A stretch of 35,355 nucleotides of DNA from IMG/VR virus record IMGVR_UViG_3300005253_000649, positions 1-35,355 of that record, one strand, 5' to 3'. Of the stretch, positions 6,718 through 12,641 are shown piece after piece. The notes beneath the pieces were generated by a model. It ran no database searches. It saw only the letters and a list, made by a program, of their open reading frames with translations, and was not told the DNA's origin. The position numbers and the translations under genes are program-made. Source of the DNA: a virus. The stretch's first letter is position 1. Every line of letters starts with the position of its first letter.

Positions 6718-6944
6718 AAAAGCCCACGCTCTTGCGCTGGGTACTTTGGTTGCTACAAGGCAAGCCAGATGTCCAATACGACGGCTACCACTGTGGGATT
6801 TGCGGCCGCTGGATTAAGAGTTGGTTCCTGATTCCTACTTACAAGAGCAGCGGGGAATGGATTGATACATGGGGTCTTTGTCCTAGCTGTGCCGCCTGTG
6901 ACGAAGCCCACATGCCAGGAGAATGTGTCAACTGTGGAGCGTAA
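6714..6944 (+). CDS. Zinc-ribbon-like small protein (76 aa)
   Basis: It starts with an ATGA overlap. The product carries CGICG at about 27-31 and CPSCAAC with a distal CVNC, giving three Cys pairs that could bind one or two zinc ions. The first 20 residues include a Leu/Trp-rich stretch (LLRWVLWLLQG) that could be amphipathic. The rest is Trp-rich. Function is unknown. It belongs to the unusually large set of Cys-pair microproteins in this region. Confidence 0.65.
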   Translation: MKKPTLLRWVLWLLQGKPDVQYDGYHCGICGRWIKSWFLIPTYKSSGEWIDTWGLCPSCAACDEAHMPGECVNCGA

Positions 6945-6947
6945 GCC

Positions 6948-7163
6948 GTGAAAAAGCCCAAGCGTGTGCGGAGGAAGGCTAGGTTTAGGGTTAGGCAGAA
7001 GGTGAAGTGTTCCGTGTGTGGCACCAGAATTGTCACCGCTGTTTTGTGGACTGATTCTTTCGGCTATCTGTATCGTTTAGGGCGAGAGAAGTTTAGTGAA
7101 AGTCTAGGTGGTCATAGCGAGGATGAACTTCGCCCCCTTTCGCGTAGAGAGCGAGGCCAATGA
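6948..7163 (+). CDS. Basic protein with one Cys pair (71 aa)
   Basis: GTG start 3 nt after the preceding TAA. The N-terminus is highly basic (KKPKRVRRKARFRVRQKVK) and leads into CSVCG. The C-terminal half is charged and ends with RPLSRRERGQ. The single CxxC and the basic head suggest a small nucleic-acid-contacting protein, but a zinc site would need other ligands. Both start region and size are uncertain. Confidence 0.5.
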   Translation: MKKPKRVRRKARFRVRQKVKCSVCGTRIVTAVLWTDSFGYLYRLGREKFSESLGGHSEDELRPLSRRERGQ

Positions 7164-7414
7164 GCGACAGCAAAAAGCCAACGGTTAGTGAAATCAAGGC
7201 GCGTGAGGGCGCGGTTGCTAGTAATCCTCTTAGCAATGTTGGCTACCTCCTTGACTTGGTTGAGAGGATGGGGGAGACGTTGAAGAAGTTTGCTGGTGAT
7301 AGAGTCTGGTGTGAGCACTGTGCCATTACATTTGAATTCAATGGAACAATGACACACGAAGAGCACTGCCCTGTTCCCAAAGCCCGCGCATTATTAGAGG
7401 AGAGTAAGAAATGA
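7160..7414 (+). CDS. Small zinc-finger-like protein (84 aa)
   Basis: ATG 7160 overlaps the previous TGA. The N-terminal half is helical (VGYLLDLVERMGETLKKF). The C-terminal half has CEHC followed by H and HC at the right spacing (CEHCAITFEFNGTMTHEEHC), resembling a C2H2/C2HC-type zinc finger, then KARALLEE. Short phage proteins with this HEEHCP-type ending are common, with no proven function. It is coupled by ATGA to the next gene. Confidence 0.7.
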   Translation: MSDSKKPTVSEIKAREGAVASNPLSNVGYLLDLVERMGETLKKFAGDRVWCEHCAITFEFNGTMTHEEHCPVPKARALLEESKK

Positions 7415-8079
7415 GCCGGGAAGAACTTGTGCAGAAGTTTGGTGAACTCATCTGGACAAGGGTAATCTTGGACAGAGAGGATGCTGACAAGGTAGCTGAA
7501 CTTATCGCCCCAGAAATCGAGCGCCTCCTAGCCGACGAGCGGGAGAACGTGAGGGAGAAGTGCGACGAAGCGCTTTCCTATATGAAAGACAACTTGGAGG
7601 TAAAAGAGGCCGAAGCCAGTGCGGTTACAGATGGGATTTATGAGAAGGGGCGTGTGTCCGGCTTAACAATCGCTCTTGGAGTGATTCGCGGACTCGACCT
7701 CACCGCACCTAGTATGGGTGTGACGAAACCAACAGTTGTATGCCTGTGTGGCTCTACGCGCTTCATGGAGGCGTTCTTTGACGCGGGCTGGCAGGAAACC
7801 CTAGCCGGAAAGATAGTTCTTTCTGTCGGTGTCTGCAAACACGCCGAGGATCATGGGGCCGAGGCGCTTGGGCCAGAAGTCGTTGAAGCGTTGGATGAAC
7901 TCCACCTGCGAAAGATTGATATGGCCGATGAAGTGCTAATTCTCAACGTGAACGGGTACATCGGCAAGAGCACCAGCAACGAGTTGAGATACGCACGGGA
8001 GAAGGGCAAGGTCATACGATTTCTCGAACCAGAGAAAGTCACCGCACCTAAGAGGCCAACCCGACCTCACCGCACCTAG
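7411..8079 (+). CDS. Nucleoside 2-deoxyribosyltransferase-like protein with helical N-terminal module
   Basis: This 222-aa product is a two-module protein. Residues 1-100 are helical and acidic (SREELVQKFGELIW and AELIAPEIERLLAD). Residues 108-207 carry a Rossmann-like core: VVCLCGSTRF at 109-118, a helical stretch with the KIDMADEVLILNV strand at 168-180, and the block IGKSTSNELRYA with Glu191 where 2-deoxyribosyltransferase-like families place the catalytic Glu. Such enzymes cleave or exchange the base of deoxynucleosides, and phage versions may salvage or destroy nucleotides (known for the superfamily, not for this protein). The link between modules (DLTAPSMG) is encoded by a repeat that returns at the gene's end, so this may be a recombinational fusion. 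The C-terminus ends in the repeat-encoded tail RPTRPHRT. Confidence 0.78.
   Translation: MSREELVQKFGELIWTRVILDREDADKVAELIAPEIERLLADERENVREKCDEALSYMKDNLEVKEAEASAVTDGIYEKGRVSGLTIALGVIRGLDLTAPSMGVTKPTVVCLCGSTRFMEAFFDAGWQETLAGKIVLSVGVCKHAEDHGAEALGPEVVEALDELHLRKIDMADEVLILNVNGYIGKSTSNELRYAREKGKVIRFLEPEKVTAPKRPTRPHRT
7695..7714 (+). repeat. 20-nt boundary repeat, copy 1
   Basis: CGACCTCACCGCACCTAGTA occurs here inside the 222-aa gene, immediately before an in-frame ATG at 7714, and again at 8062-8081. A 14-nt part recurs at 8190-8203 and a 12-nt part at 8039-8050. Confidence 0.9.
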
Positions 8080-8081
8080 TA
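8062..8081 (+). repeat. 20-nt boundary repeat, copy 2
   Basis: Exact second copy of the repeat at 7695-7714. Here its TAG is the stop codon of the deoxyribosyltransferase-like gene. A partial copy (TCACCGCACCTA) lies just upstream at 8039-8050. Confidence 0.9.
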
Positions 8082-8091
8082 CGGAGAAAGG

Positions 8092-8436
8092 ATGACTTGG
8101 CTACCCAAAATGTTGTGGAAGATTTCATGCTGGATACTTAAAGGGGTCACTTTCTTTCTGCCGCCACTAAAGAGAAACCGACCACGCACCACCGCACCTA
8201 GTAGCAGGGAGGAGAAGTATATGACTAGAGAAGAGCATCTTGACTGGTGCAAAAAGCGTGCGATGGAGTACGTTGAAACCAACGACCTAAGCCGGGCAGT
8301 AACCTCGATGCTGTCCGACTTGGGAAAACATCCAGATACGAAAAAGTCCCTGGAATGGGCAGGCCCGCTCGGCGTTGGAATTTTGTTGATGAGAGATAAG
8401 CGACGCGTTGTGGAGTTCATTCAAGGGTTCAATTAG
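8092..8436 (+). CDS. Conserved phage hypothetical protein, likely core start at 8221
   Basis: The long frame from ATG 8092 (114 aa, behind GGAGAAAGG) has a hydrophobic N-terminus (MLWKISCWILKGVTFFLPPL) followed by a basic linker encoded by a boundary repeat. The second possible start, ATG 8221, follows a better ribosome binding site (GGGAGGAG) and opens a 71-aa protein: MTREEHLDWCKKRAMEYV, then AVTSMLSDLGKHPDT. This is a familiar phage hypothetical family that normally starts at that position. I think 8221 is the functional start of the family protein, and that 8092-8220 is an extension or module remnant. Function is unknown. Confidence 0.72.
   Translation: MTWLPKMLWKISCWILKGVTFFLPPLKRNRPRTTAPSSREEKYMTREEHLDWCKKRAMEYVETNDLSRAVTSMLSDLGKHPDTKKSLEWAGPLGVGILLMRDKRRVVEFIQGFN
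8190..8203 (+). repeat. Boundary repeat, partial copy 3 (14 nt)
   Basis: CACCGCACCTAGTA matches the core of the 20-nt repeat at 7695-7714 and 8062-8081. It sits just upstream of the ribosome binding site and ATG at 8221. Confidence 0.85.
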
Positions 8437-8460
8437 GACTGGATGAGGGTGGGGAGGAAA

Positions 8461-9015
8461 ATGCAAATGGTTGACATATGTGAGCACCCAATAGAGTGTT
8501 TGGGTCAAGACAAAGAGGGAAAGGGTTGTGGCTGGTGCGCCGATATAAGTGACATGGGCATGTTCTTAGACCACCTTGCGCGAACCTATTGTTATTTCAC
8601 GGACAGCCGAATCTCCAAACCGACAACCATACCAGAAGAAGTTTTCAGCGTGGCCGACGAACTGGAAGGCGAACGTACACAACAAGCCGAGAAGCAAGCG
8701 CGGGCGGAAGTATTGGCGGCTGTCTTGACGGCCTTCGATAAGCGGAAAGCGGTATGTGACCTGGACGAAGAACTGAAACAGCATGGGACTATAATCGCCA
8801 TATTCAGGCACAGAATTGCAGAACTCCAACCCGCCGCCTCTGACCTGGAAGCGTTGCTGCGGGAGGAGCGATTGGAGGAAGCAAGGCTACGTCCTCACCA
8901 AGACGGATGTGCCGCTCTTTTGACTGGTGCCGAAGCAGACGATTGCGACGATTGGTGCGGTAGAAACAAACGCATCGCCGAGCTAGAGAAGGCCCGCGCC
9001 GAGGGGAAGGAATGA
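8461..9015 (+). CDS. Hypothetical Cys-rich, coiled-coil protein (184 aa)
   Basis: The start is set at ATG 8461 behind GGGGAGGAAA, rather than ATG 8443. The first 60 residues contain several Cys and His (CEHPIEC, CGWC, HLARTYC), suggesting a zinc site. The middle and C-terminal parts are long charged helices with coiled-coil character (ELEGERTQQAEKQARAEV and LEALLREERLEEARL), interrupted by a Cys segment (DGCAALL, CDDWCGRN). The protein ends AELEKARAEGKE, the same tail as the following gene product, because a 24-nt repeat covers both ends. No known family was recognised. Confidence 0.68.
   Translation: MQMVDICEHPIECLGQDKEGKGCGWCADISDMGMFLDHLARTYCYFTDSRISKPTTIPEEVFSVADELEGERTQQAEKQARAEVLAAVLTAFDKRKAVCDLDEELKQHGTIIAIFRHRIAELQPAASDLEALLREERLEEARLRPHQDGCAALLTGAEADDCDDWCGRNKRIAELEKARAEGKE
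8987..9010 (+). repeat. 24-nt repeat at a gene end, copy 1
   Basis: AGAAGGCCCGCGCCGAGGGG followed by AAGG is identical to 9340-9363. In both places it encodes the terminal KARAEGK and includes the GAGGGGAAGG that serves as ribosome binding site for the next ATG. Confidence 0.92.
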
Positions 9016-9368
9016 TTGCTTACCACGGTACGAACAAGGAGAACGCAGCCGCAATCAAGCAGGAAGGCTTCAGACAGGGAACGTACTTTTCCTATCGTGT
9101 TGAGGATGCACTAGGCTTTGGCGGGAATCATGTTTTCGCGGTTGAGTTCTCAGCCGACCCAGCCAAGTGGAAGGGAGAACCGGACGGATGGCAGTTTTGG
9201 ACGCGGGAGCATATCCCACCCTCCGCCATCGTTAGCCACGGAGCAATTGAAGAAAACGAACGCCTTGGATTGGTAAACGGGCTACGAGATTTAGCACAAG
9301 GGAAAACAAGGCCACTCACGAAAGTCAGGGCTGAGTTGAAGAAGGCCCGCGCCGAGGGGAAGGGATGA
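9012..9368 (+). CDS. ADP-ribosyltransferase-like fold protein (118 aa)
   Basis: It starts with an ATGA overlap. The N-terminus YHGTNKENAAAIKQEGF followed by GTYFSYRVEDAL matches the opening of ART-superfamily domains: H5 in YHGT and Y25 in TYFS correspond to the first two members of the H-Y-E type triad. The rest (FGGNHVFAVEF, WQFWTREHIPPSAIV) fits the strand order near the end of such domains, but I cannot identify a clear third catalytic Glu. Phage ARTs can modify host RNA polymerase or nucleic acids, and related folds include RNA 2'-phosphotransferases. Activity here is unproven. The last 35 residues are a basic helix ending in KKARAEGKG. Homology to a catalytic ART should be tested by structure prediction. 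Confidence 0.7.
   Translation: MIAYHGTNKENAAAIKQEGFRQGTYFSYRVEDALGFGGNHVFAVEFSADPAKWKGEPDGWQFWTREHIPPSAIVSHGAIEENERLGLVNGLRDLAQGKTRPLTKVRAELKKARAEGKG
9340..9363 (+). repeat. 24-nt repeat at a gene end, copy 2
   Basis: Exact second copy of the 24-nt repeat at 8987-9010, at the end of the ART-like gene and immediately before the ATG of the next small membrane protein. Confidence 0.92.
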
Positions 9369-9538
9369 GGTGGTTCAGCCAGCGAGACATAGTGGTTGCC
9401 TACTGGAGTTTTTCGGTAGGGATTCTTGTAGTCGTCTTGGTTTTGGCTGTCGGTCAAAAGTTGGCAGGCGAAGGAGAGTCAGTTTTCTACCTTTTTTCTG
9501 GGCTGCTGTTAGGTGCGATGTTAAAGAGGGTTTGGTGA
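9365..9538 (+). CDS. Small membrane protein, two transmembrane segments (57 aa)
   Basis: ATG 9365 overlaps the stop of the previous gene and lies directly after a repeat that supplies GAGGGGAAGG. The 57-aa product has a short polar head (MRWFSQRDIVVAYW), a hydrophobic stretch at about 10-29 (FSVGILVVVLVLAVG), a polar loop (QKLAGEGES), and a second hydrophobic stretch at about 41-52 (VFYLFSGLLLGAM) ending KRVW. It is a membrane hairpin, with possible roles such as holin-like or exclusion activity unproven. The gene ends in a GTGA overlap with the next. Confidence 0.65.
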   Translation: MRWFSQRDIVVAYWSFSVGILVVVLVLAVGQKLAGEGESVFYLFSGLLLGAMLKRVW

Positions 9539-9735
9539 CACAGCGTCTTTGCCACTGTCGCGCGCAGTCCAAAGTAAGCTGCAACCAGTGTGGGGCAGCT
9601 TTATGCGGAGGCGGGAATTGCTATCGAACCCATGAGAAGGTCTGCCGGCCGCTTCCGATCACAGCGGATCCGCTGGAACTCAGGCTAGAAGAACAAACCT
9701 CAGCGTTTGCGGTTCTAAGGAATGCAAGGAAGTGA
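9535..9735 (+). CDS. Small B-box/zinc-finger-like protein (66 aa)
   Basis: GTG 9535 overlaps the TGA of the membrane protein gene. The product carries a dense Cys/His set: CHC, then CNQCGAALCGGGNC, a His in YRTHEK and a final Cys in VCRP. This spacing (C-x2-C-x4-C-x4-C ... H ... C) resembles compact zinc-binding B-box or HIT-type fingers. Such modules mediate protein or RNA contacts. The last 25 residues are a charged helix. A frame starting upstream at 9370 exists but overlaps the membrane protein gene in a different frame and adds no motif. Confidence 0.65.
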   Translation: MTQRLCHCRAQSKVSCNQCGAALCGGGNCYRTHEKVCRPLPITADPLELRLEEQTSAFAVLRNARK

Positions 9736-9760
9736 GCGCAACCAGCGCAAGGAGAATGCA

Positions 9761-10078
9761 ATGAAGAAAATGATTCTGATTCTATGCCTGCTGCTCGCCG
9801 TGGGCGTGTCGGCTCAGTCCATTGTGGACGACGCGAAGGCGACCGTGAAACACAACGACCGCAAGGCCCTGGTGAGCTATGCGGCTGGGCTGGTCAAGGA
9901 AAAGGCGAAGCTGGAGCGCCGGATTGCTGAAATCCTCAAACGGCTGCAAGCGATTGACGCTGGGGATTTCAAGGCCCACCAGATACCGAGCGGGTGTCCA
10001 AACTGCGTAACCCTGAATAACAACGCCCTCACTTGGACATTCGACAGCCCAGCAGGAGGCTTGATTCTCACCAACTAG
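9761..10078 (+). CDS. Secreted hypothetical protein with Sec signal peptide (105 aa)
   Basis: ATG 9761 follows AAGGAGAA with good spacing. The N-terminus is a signal peptide: MKK, a hydrophobic core (MILILCLLLAVGV), then SAQ with likely cleavage after Ala. There is no lipobox Cys at the right place. The mature part begins with a helical, charged region with coiled-coil features (KEKAKLERRIAEILKRL) and ends in a short beta-like segment with a Cys pair (CPNC). It is exported to the periplasm if made in a Gram-negative host. Roles such as cell-envelope binding or spanin-like activity are possible but unsupported. Confidence 0.72.
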   Translation: MKKMILILCLLLAVGVSAQSIVDDAKATVKHNDRKALVSYAAGLVKEKAKLERRIAEILKRLQAIDAGDFKAHQIPSGCPNCVTLNNNALTWTFDSPAGGLILTN

Positions 10079-10116
10079 GACAGCGGGAAGAGTAAAAGCC
10101 ACGCGAATACCAGGGA

Positions 10117-10380
10117 TCAGGCGCGCGGATGAGCCTTGTCGTACGCTCGGCGCAATTCTTGTTGGGTAGGCTTTGGTTGAGTGAATCCGCACTTACACTT
10201 GTTGGTCCAGATCGAGAAGCGGTGAGAGCGGAACAGCTTGCACTTCGGCCACTTCCGCGGCCGGCCTTTCAGGCGGTTGGCCCGGGTCTTGGCTTTGGAT
10301 TTGACCTTGCCGCCCTTTTTCCCCCGACAACCAGGGCAGAAAGAGACTAGCTTGACTCCGCATGTGGGGCAGTTAGCCAT
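10117..10380 (-). CDS. Basic zinc-ribbon protein (87 aa)
   Basis: Last gene of a six-gene minus-strand operon. From ATG 10380 (a GTG at 10401 overlapping the previous stop is the other possibility) the product has CPTCG at about 4-8 and CPGC at about 15-18, a typical zinc-ribbon beginning, then a strongly basic stretch (KSKAKTRANRLKGRPRKW) and a second Cys set (CKL, CKCGF). Such proteins bind nucleic acid or act as structural adaptors. No further family was recognised. Confidence 0.68.
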   Translation of the reverse strand: MANCPTCGVKLVSFCPGCRGKKGGKVKSKAKTRANRLKGRPRKWPKCKLFRSHRFSIWTNKCKCGFTQPKPTQQELRRAYDKAHPRA

Positions 10381-10394
10381 AGCGCGCTTAGATT

Positions 10395-10661
10395 CTAGCA
10401 CTCCCGCTCGGCTTTGGCGATGGCTTGCTCTAGTGTCTCCACCACAAGGCGTCCGCTTTCAATGTTAAAAGGTTGCCAATTATGGGTAGCCTTGAGCCAT
10501 CCCAGGGTTTGCTTGGCAACTTCCAACAACCCTGTTCCGCCTTTCTCCAGTTTTTGAATATGGTCAAGAAGGGACATTGTGTGGTAGTCGGGCAATATGC
10601 GCCCACACCGCTCACAGATTGCTGGGCCTCCACATTCGCATCGTTCAGGTGTTGATGGCAT
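10395..10661 (-). CDS. Zinc-binding helical protein (88 aa)
   Basis: ATG 10661 follows AGGAGG with good spacing on the minus strand. The N-terminus has CECGGPAICERCG, two Cys pairs that form a rubredoxin- or zinc-ribbon-type knuckle, followed by a long amphipathic helix (LLDHIQKLEKGGTGLLEVA) and a second helical region (ETLEQAIAKAEREC). It is the fifth gene of the minus-strand operon and may be coupled to the downstream zinc-ribbon gene. Function is unknown. Confidence 0.68.
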   Translation of the reverse strand: MPSTPERCECGGPAICERCGRILPDYHTMSLLDHIQKLEKGGTGLLEVAKQTLGWLKATHNWQPFNIESGRLVVETLEQAIAKAEREC

Positions 10662-10728
10662 CGGTTCCTCCTGCTGCTTTGTAGCACTCCCCCCAACCCT
10701 CCGTAAAGGGCTGGGAGTTGGGCTAAGC

Positions 10729-11484
10729 TCATGCTGCCAAATCTTTCACCGCTTGCGGTAGGCTCTCCGTCTTTCCAGACCAGCAACCGCCGCCCCACCA
10801 AAACCCAGCGGCTTTCAGTGTGTTCAAGATTTCCCGGTCGGGTTTCTCTGCGAATGTGACGCGCACATATTCCCCGACATAGGTGAACGTGACCCCATTC
10901 GGGGAATCTTGGGCGGCGGCTTGGCGCGCCTCTACCGTCCTAATCTGCTTTATGCGTTCGCGGTCAGTTCGGATGCGGGCGCCCAGGTTCGTGAGTGAGT
11001 AGCTGGGGTACGGTCGCTTCTCCCACGAATAAGCGGTCTTTAGCTTTTCGCGCAGAGTTTCTAGATTCAACCCCAGCGCAGCCAGTCCTGTAGCGTCACC
11101 TTTGCGATAGAGTGAGTTGATCTTCTTCATGTTGTCGCGCTTGGCTTCATTCTCAGCAATACGGGCTTCCAGGGCTTCGATTGCGTCGGGGTCGTCTGAA
11201 AATACGCTGTGGTCAAGCTGGCGCTGTATCCCGCCGGCTTTCGATTCGTGGTGTTCGGAAAGGTCCGACAGGTCGCAACCCTTTCGCATATTACTGTCAA
11301 TGCGCGCAGCATCCCGGCGCGCCCGCCCTTCGCTGTGATGGCCGACCAGGATAGGCTGGCCCAACGGGATAGCGTCGGCGGTCCTCTTTGCTGCCCCGAA
11401 GCGTTGAGAGGACCGGGCCGCAGCCTTACCCGCCCACTCCTGCCGACGCTCCATTTTTCTTTCCAGTCGTTCTCGTCTAGTCAT
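10729..11484 (-). CDS. DUF3560 domain-containing protein
   Basis: ATG 11484 (after an AGGGGGA ribosome binding site) opens a 251-aa protein whose N-terminal part (RRERLERKMERRQEWAGKAA, then LGQPILVGHHSEGRARRD) is the hallmark of DUF3560, a family seen in plasmids, phages and other mobile elements of unknown function. The middle is helical with coiled-coil charge patterns. The C-terminal 60 residues (VGEYVRVTFAEKPDREILNT, then AAGFWWG and CWSG) resemble a module also found in the gene at 12101-12448, so the operon contains a shared domain. A longer in-frame N-terminus reaching 11703 is a low-complexity extension that overlaps the next gene and is rejected. Confidence 0.85.
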   Translation of the reverse strand: MTRRERLERKMERRQEWAGKAAARSSQRFGAAKRTADAIPLGQPILVGHHSEGRARRDAARIDSNMRKGCDLSDLSEHHESKAGGIQRQLDHSVFSDDPDAIEALEARIAENEAKRDNMKKINSLYRKGDATGLAALGLNLETLREKLKTAYSWEKRPYPSYSLTNLGARIRTDRERIKQIRTVEARQAAAQDSPNGVTFTYVGEYVRVTFAEKPDREILNTLKAAGFWWGGGCWSGKTESLPQAVKDLAA

Positions 11485-11497
11485 AGCTTCCCCCTTG

Positions 11498-11872
11498 CTA
11501 GGAAATCGAGAGGCAGAAGTCAAACGAATCGCTGACGTATTCGGAGCGGTCGTTGAGGTCTGGAAATGCGCCAAGAATGACGCGCTCAACCGCCCGGCTT
11601 GCTTCGTTGCGCTGCTGGCAGAGAGCGCAGGTCTGGTAATCGTGGCCGTTGGAGCTTTCCTGGTCGTGTGCCTGTGCCCCTGGCACGCGGATGGTGACAT
11701 CAAACGCCATGCTGTAATTAGGGGTTGTGACGCTCACGCCTTTGATTGCCAGCCGTTTCAGCAGCCGGCGAATCTCAACCGCCCACACCTTGCGCCGTTC
11801 TTTGCGAAGTGAGGGATTGACGACGCCGGGGGTTGGGGTTTCGATGATCTTCTGGAGTAGCTGCTTCATCAT
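11498..11872 (-). CDS. Hypothetical DUF3560-partner protein (124 aa)
   Basis: The start (ATG 11872 or 11869) overlaps the stop of the gene upstream in the operon. The product has a basic N-terminus, the strand-helix block LLKRLAIKGVSVTTPNYSMA and a possible Cys pair (CALCQQR). I recognise the KGVSVTTPNYSMA-type motif as belonging to a family often next to DUF3560 genes in phages and plasmids, but its role is unknown. It is likely cytosolic and DNA- or protein-binding, and should be considered together with its neighbour. Confidence 0.75.
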   Translation of the reverse strand: MMKQLLQKIIETPTPGVVNPSLRKERRKVWAVEIRRLLKRLAIKGVSVTTPNYSMAFDVTIRVPGAQAHDQESSNGHDYQTCALCQQRNEASRAVERVILGAFPDLNDRSEYVSDSFDFCLSIS

Positions 11873-12057
11873 TTCACCTCAGCGGAAGTATCCGCTTCCT
11901 CTTCTGGATTCAGTACAAACAAACCCTCTTTCTTGCGCTTGGCGTTGTAGGCGATCTCGTCGGGGGTATCGTAGGGAAACTCAGCGGACGTAAAGAGCGC
12001 CGCAGTTTCCGGCTCCTTATCCCCCAACAGCCTCAGTTGACGCTTGCGCTTTGCCAT
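11869..12057 (-). CDS. Small hypothetical protein (62 aa)
   Basis: The real gene is the C-terminal part of a longer open frame. ATG 12057 starts MAKRKRQLRLLGDKEPET, followed by an acidic tail (NPEEEADTSAEVK). The in-frame extension up to 12369 overlaps the adjacent gene in another frame and has no protein-like pattern. The product is short and charged, with no known motif. Gap to the upstream gene is 43 nt. Confidence 0.6.
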   Translation of the reverse strand: MAKRKRQLRLLGDKEPETAALFTSAEFPYDTPDEIAYNAKRKKEGLFVLNPEEEADTSAEVK

Positions 12058-12100
12058 AGCATCCCTCAGCCTGCACCCCAGAGGATGCAGACGGCGAGTG

Positions 12101-12448
12101 CTAGGCAATACCCTGCGCGCGCTCCATAGCGGCATCTGCTTCCTGGTAGTCAATTGCCACCTGTCCGAACGTTGACCGGGGATCGTGTGACCGTGCGTGG
12201 GGCCGAAACACTCCGCACGGATGCTGCCAAGCCTGCCGAGCCTGACTCCAGTGGAAACCCTCAAACCGTAGCCATGCGAGAACCCCACGCTCAGGCTTGT
12301 CGGGAAATTCCACCCAAACCCACGACCCAACGATACGAGCATGGGGTTGGATGGCAGGATTCGCAGCACATACAGCGACTACTTCCTCAGTGGACCGCAG
12401 CCGCCGCTCACGCCATGCTTGCCTTTCCTCTTGTGTGTATTTCGCCAT
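12101..12448 (-). CDS. Hypothetical protein with shared C-terminal module (115 aa), first gene of the operon
   Basis: ATG 12448 follows GGAGGT with 5-nt spacing and a strong upstream promoter. The protein starts MAKYTQEERQAWRERR, a charged helix, then a compact domain VGSWVWVEFPDKPERGV with LRFEGFHWSQARQAW and HPCG. That domain mirrors the C-terminus of the DUF3560 gene in the same operon. The C-terminal region holds further aromatic and charged residues. Operon position suggests it is the first expressed product of the minus-strand island. No enzymatic motif is seen. Confidence 0.78.
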   Translation of the reverse strand: MAKYTQEERQAWRERRLRSTEEVVAVCAANPAIQPHARIVGSWVWVEFPDKPERGVLAWLRFEGFHWSQARQAWQHPCGVFRPHARSHDPRSTFGQVAIDYQEADAAMERAQGIA

Positions 12449-12471
12449 GATTCACCTCCATCACAAACACC

Positions 12472-12500
12472 AGTATAGCAAAGCACGGTTAGCTTGTCAA
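12472..12500 (-). promoter_or_regulatory. Strong sigma-70-type promoter for the minus-strand operon
   Basis: Reading the minus strand, TTGACA (12495-12500) and TATACT (12472-12477) are separated by exactly 17 nt. This matches the -35/-10 consensus at 11 of 12 positions. The expected start lies about 7 nt downstream, and the first gene's GGAGGT and ATG (12448) follow at suitable distances. Confidence 0.85.
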
Positions 12501-12604
12501 TAGAGAAAAGCAAGCGAAAGTCCAGAGCACTCAGGATACTCCCCAGAAGCACCCCCACAGACGCTCACGCGCCCACCAGCAGCCGATCTTCCCCCAGATA
12601 CCCC

Positions 12605-12633
12605 TTGACACCTTCCAACCCAAAGCAGAGAAT
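12605..12633 (+). promoter_or_regulatory. Candidate promoter for the packaging operon (divergent)
   Basis: On the plus strand, TTGACA (12605-12610) is followed after 17 nt by GAGAAT (12628-12633), a four-of-six match to TATAAT. Predicted transcription start is around 12640, immediately before ATG 12642, so the first ORF could be read from a leaderless or very short-leader mRNA. The -10 box is weaker than that of the minus promoter. Confidence 0.5.
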
Positions 12634-12641
12634 CCTAGCCG

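Noticed and set aside
9370-9735. A 121-codon plus-strand ORF beginning at 9370
   Set aside because: Its first half overlaps the membrane hairpin gene in another frame and looks random. Only the part from GTG 9535 has the zinc-binding pattern.
11485-12369. Long upstream extensions of the minus-strand genes at 10729 and 11869
   Set aside because: They overlap neighbouring genes in other frames and show low-complexity or random sequence. Shorter starts fit the operon spacing and family N-termini.
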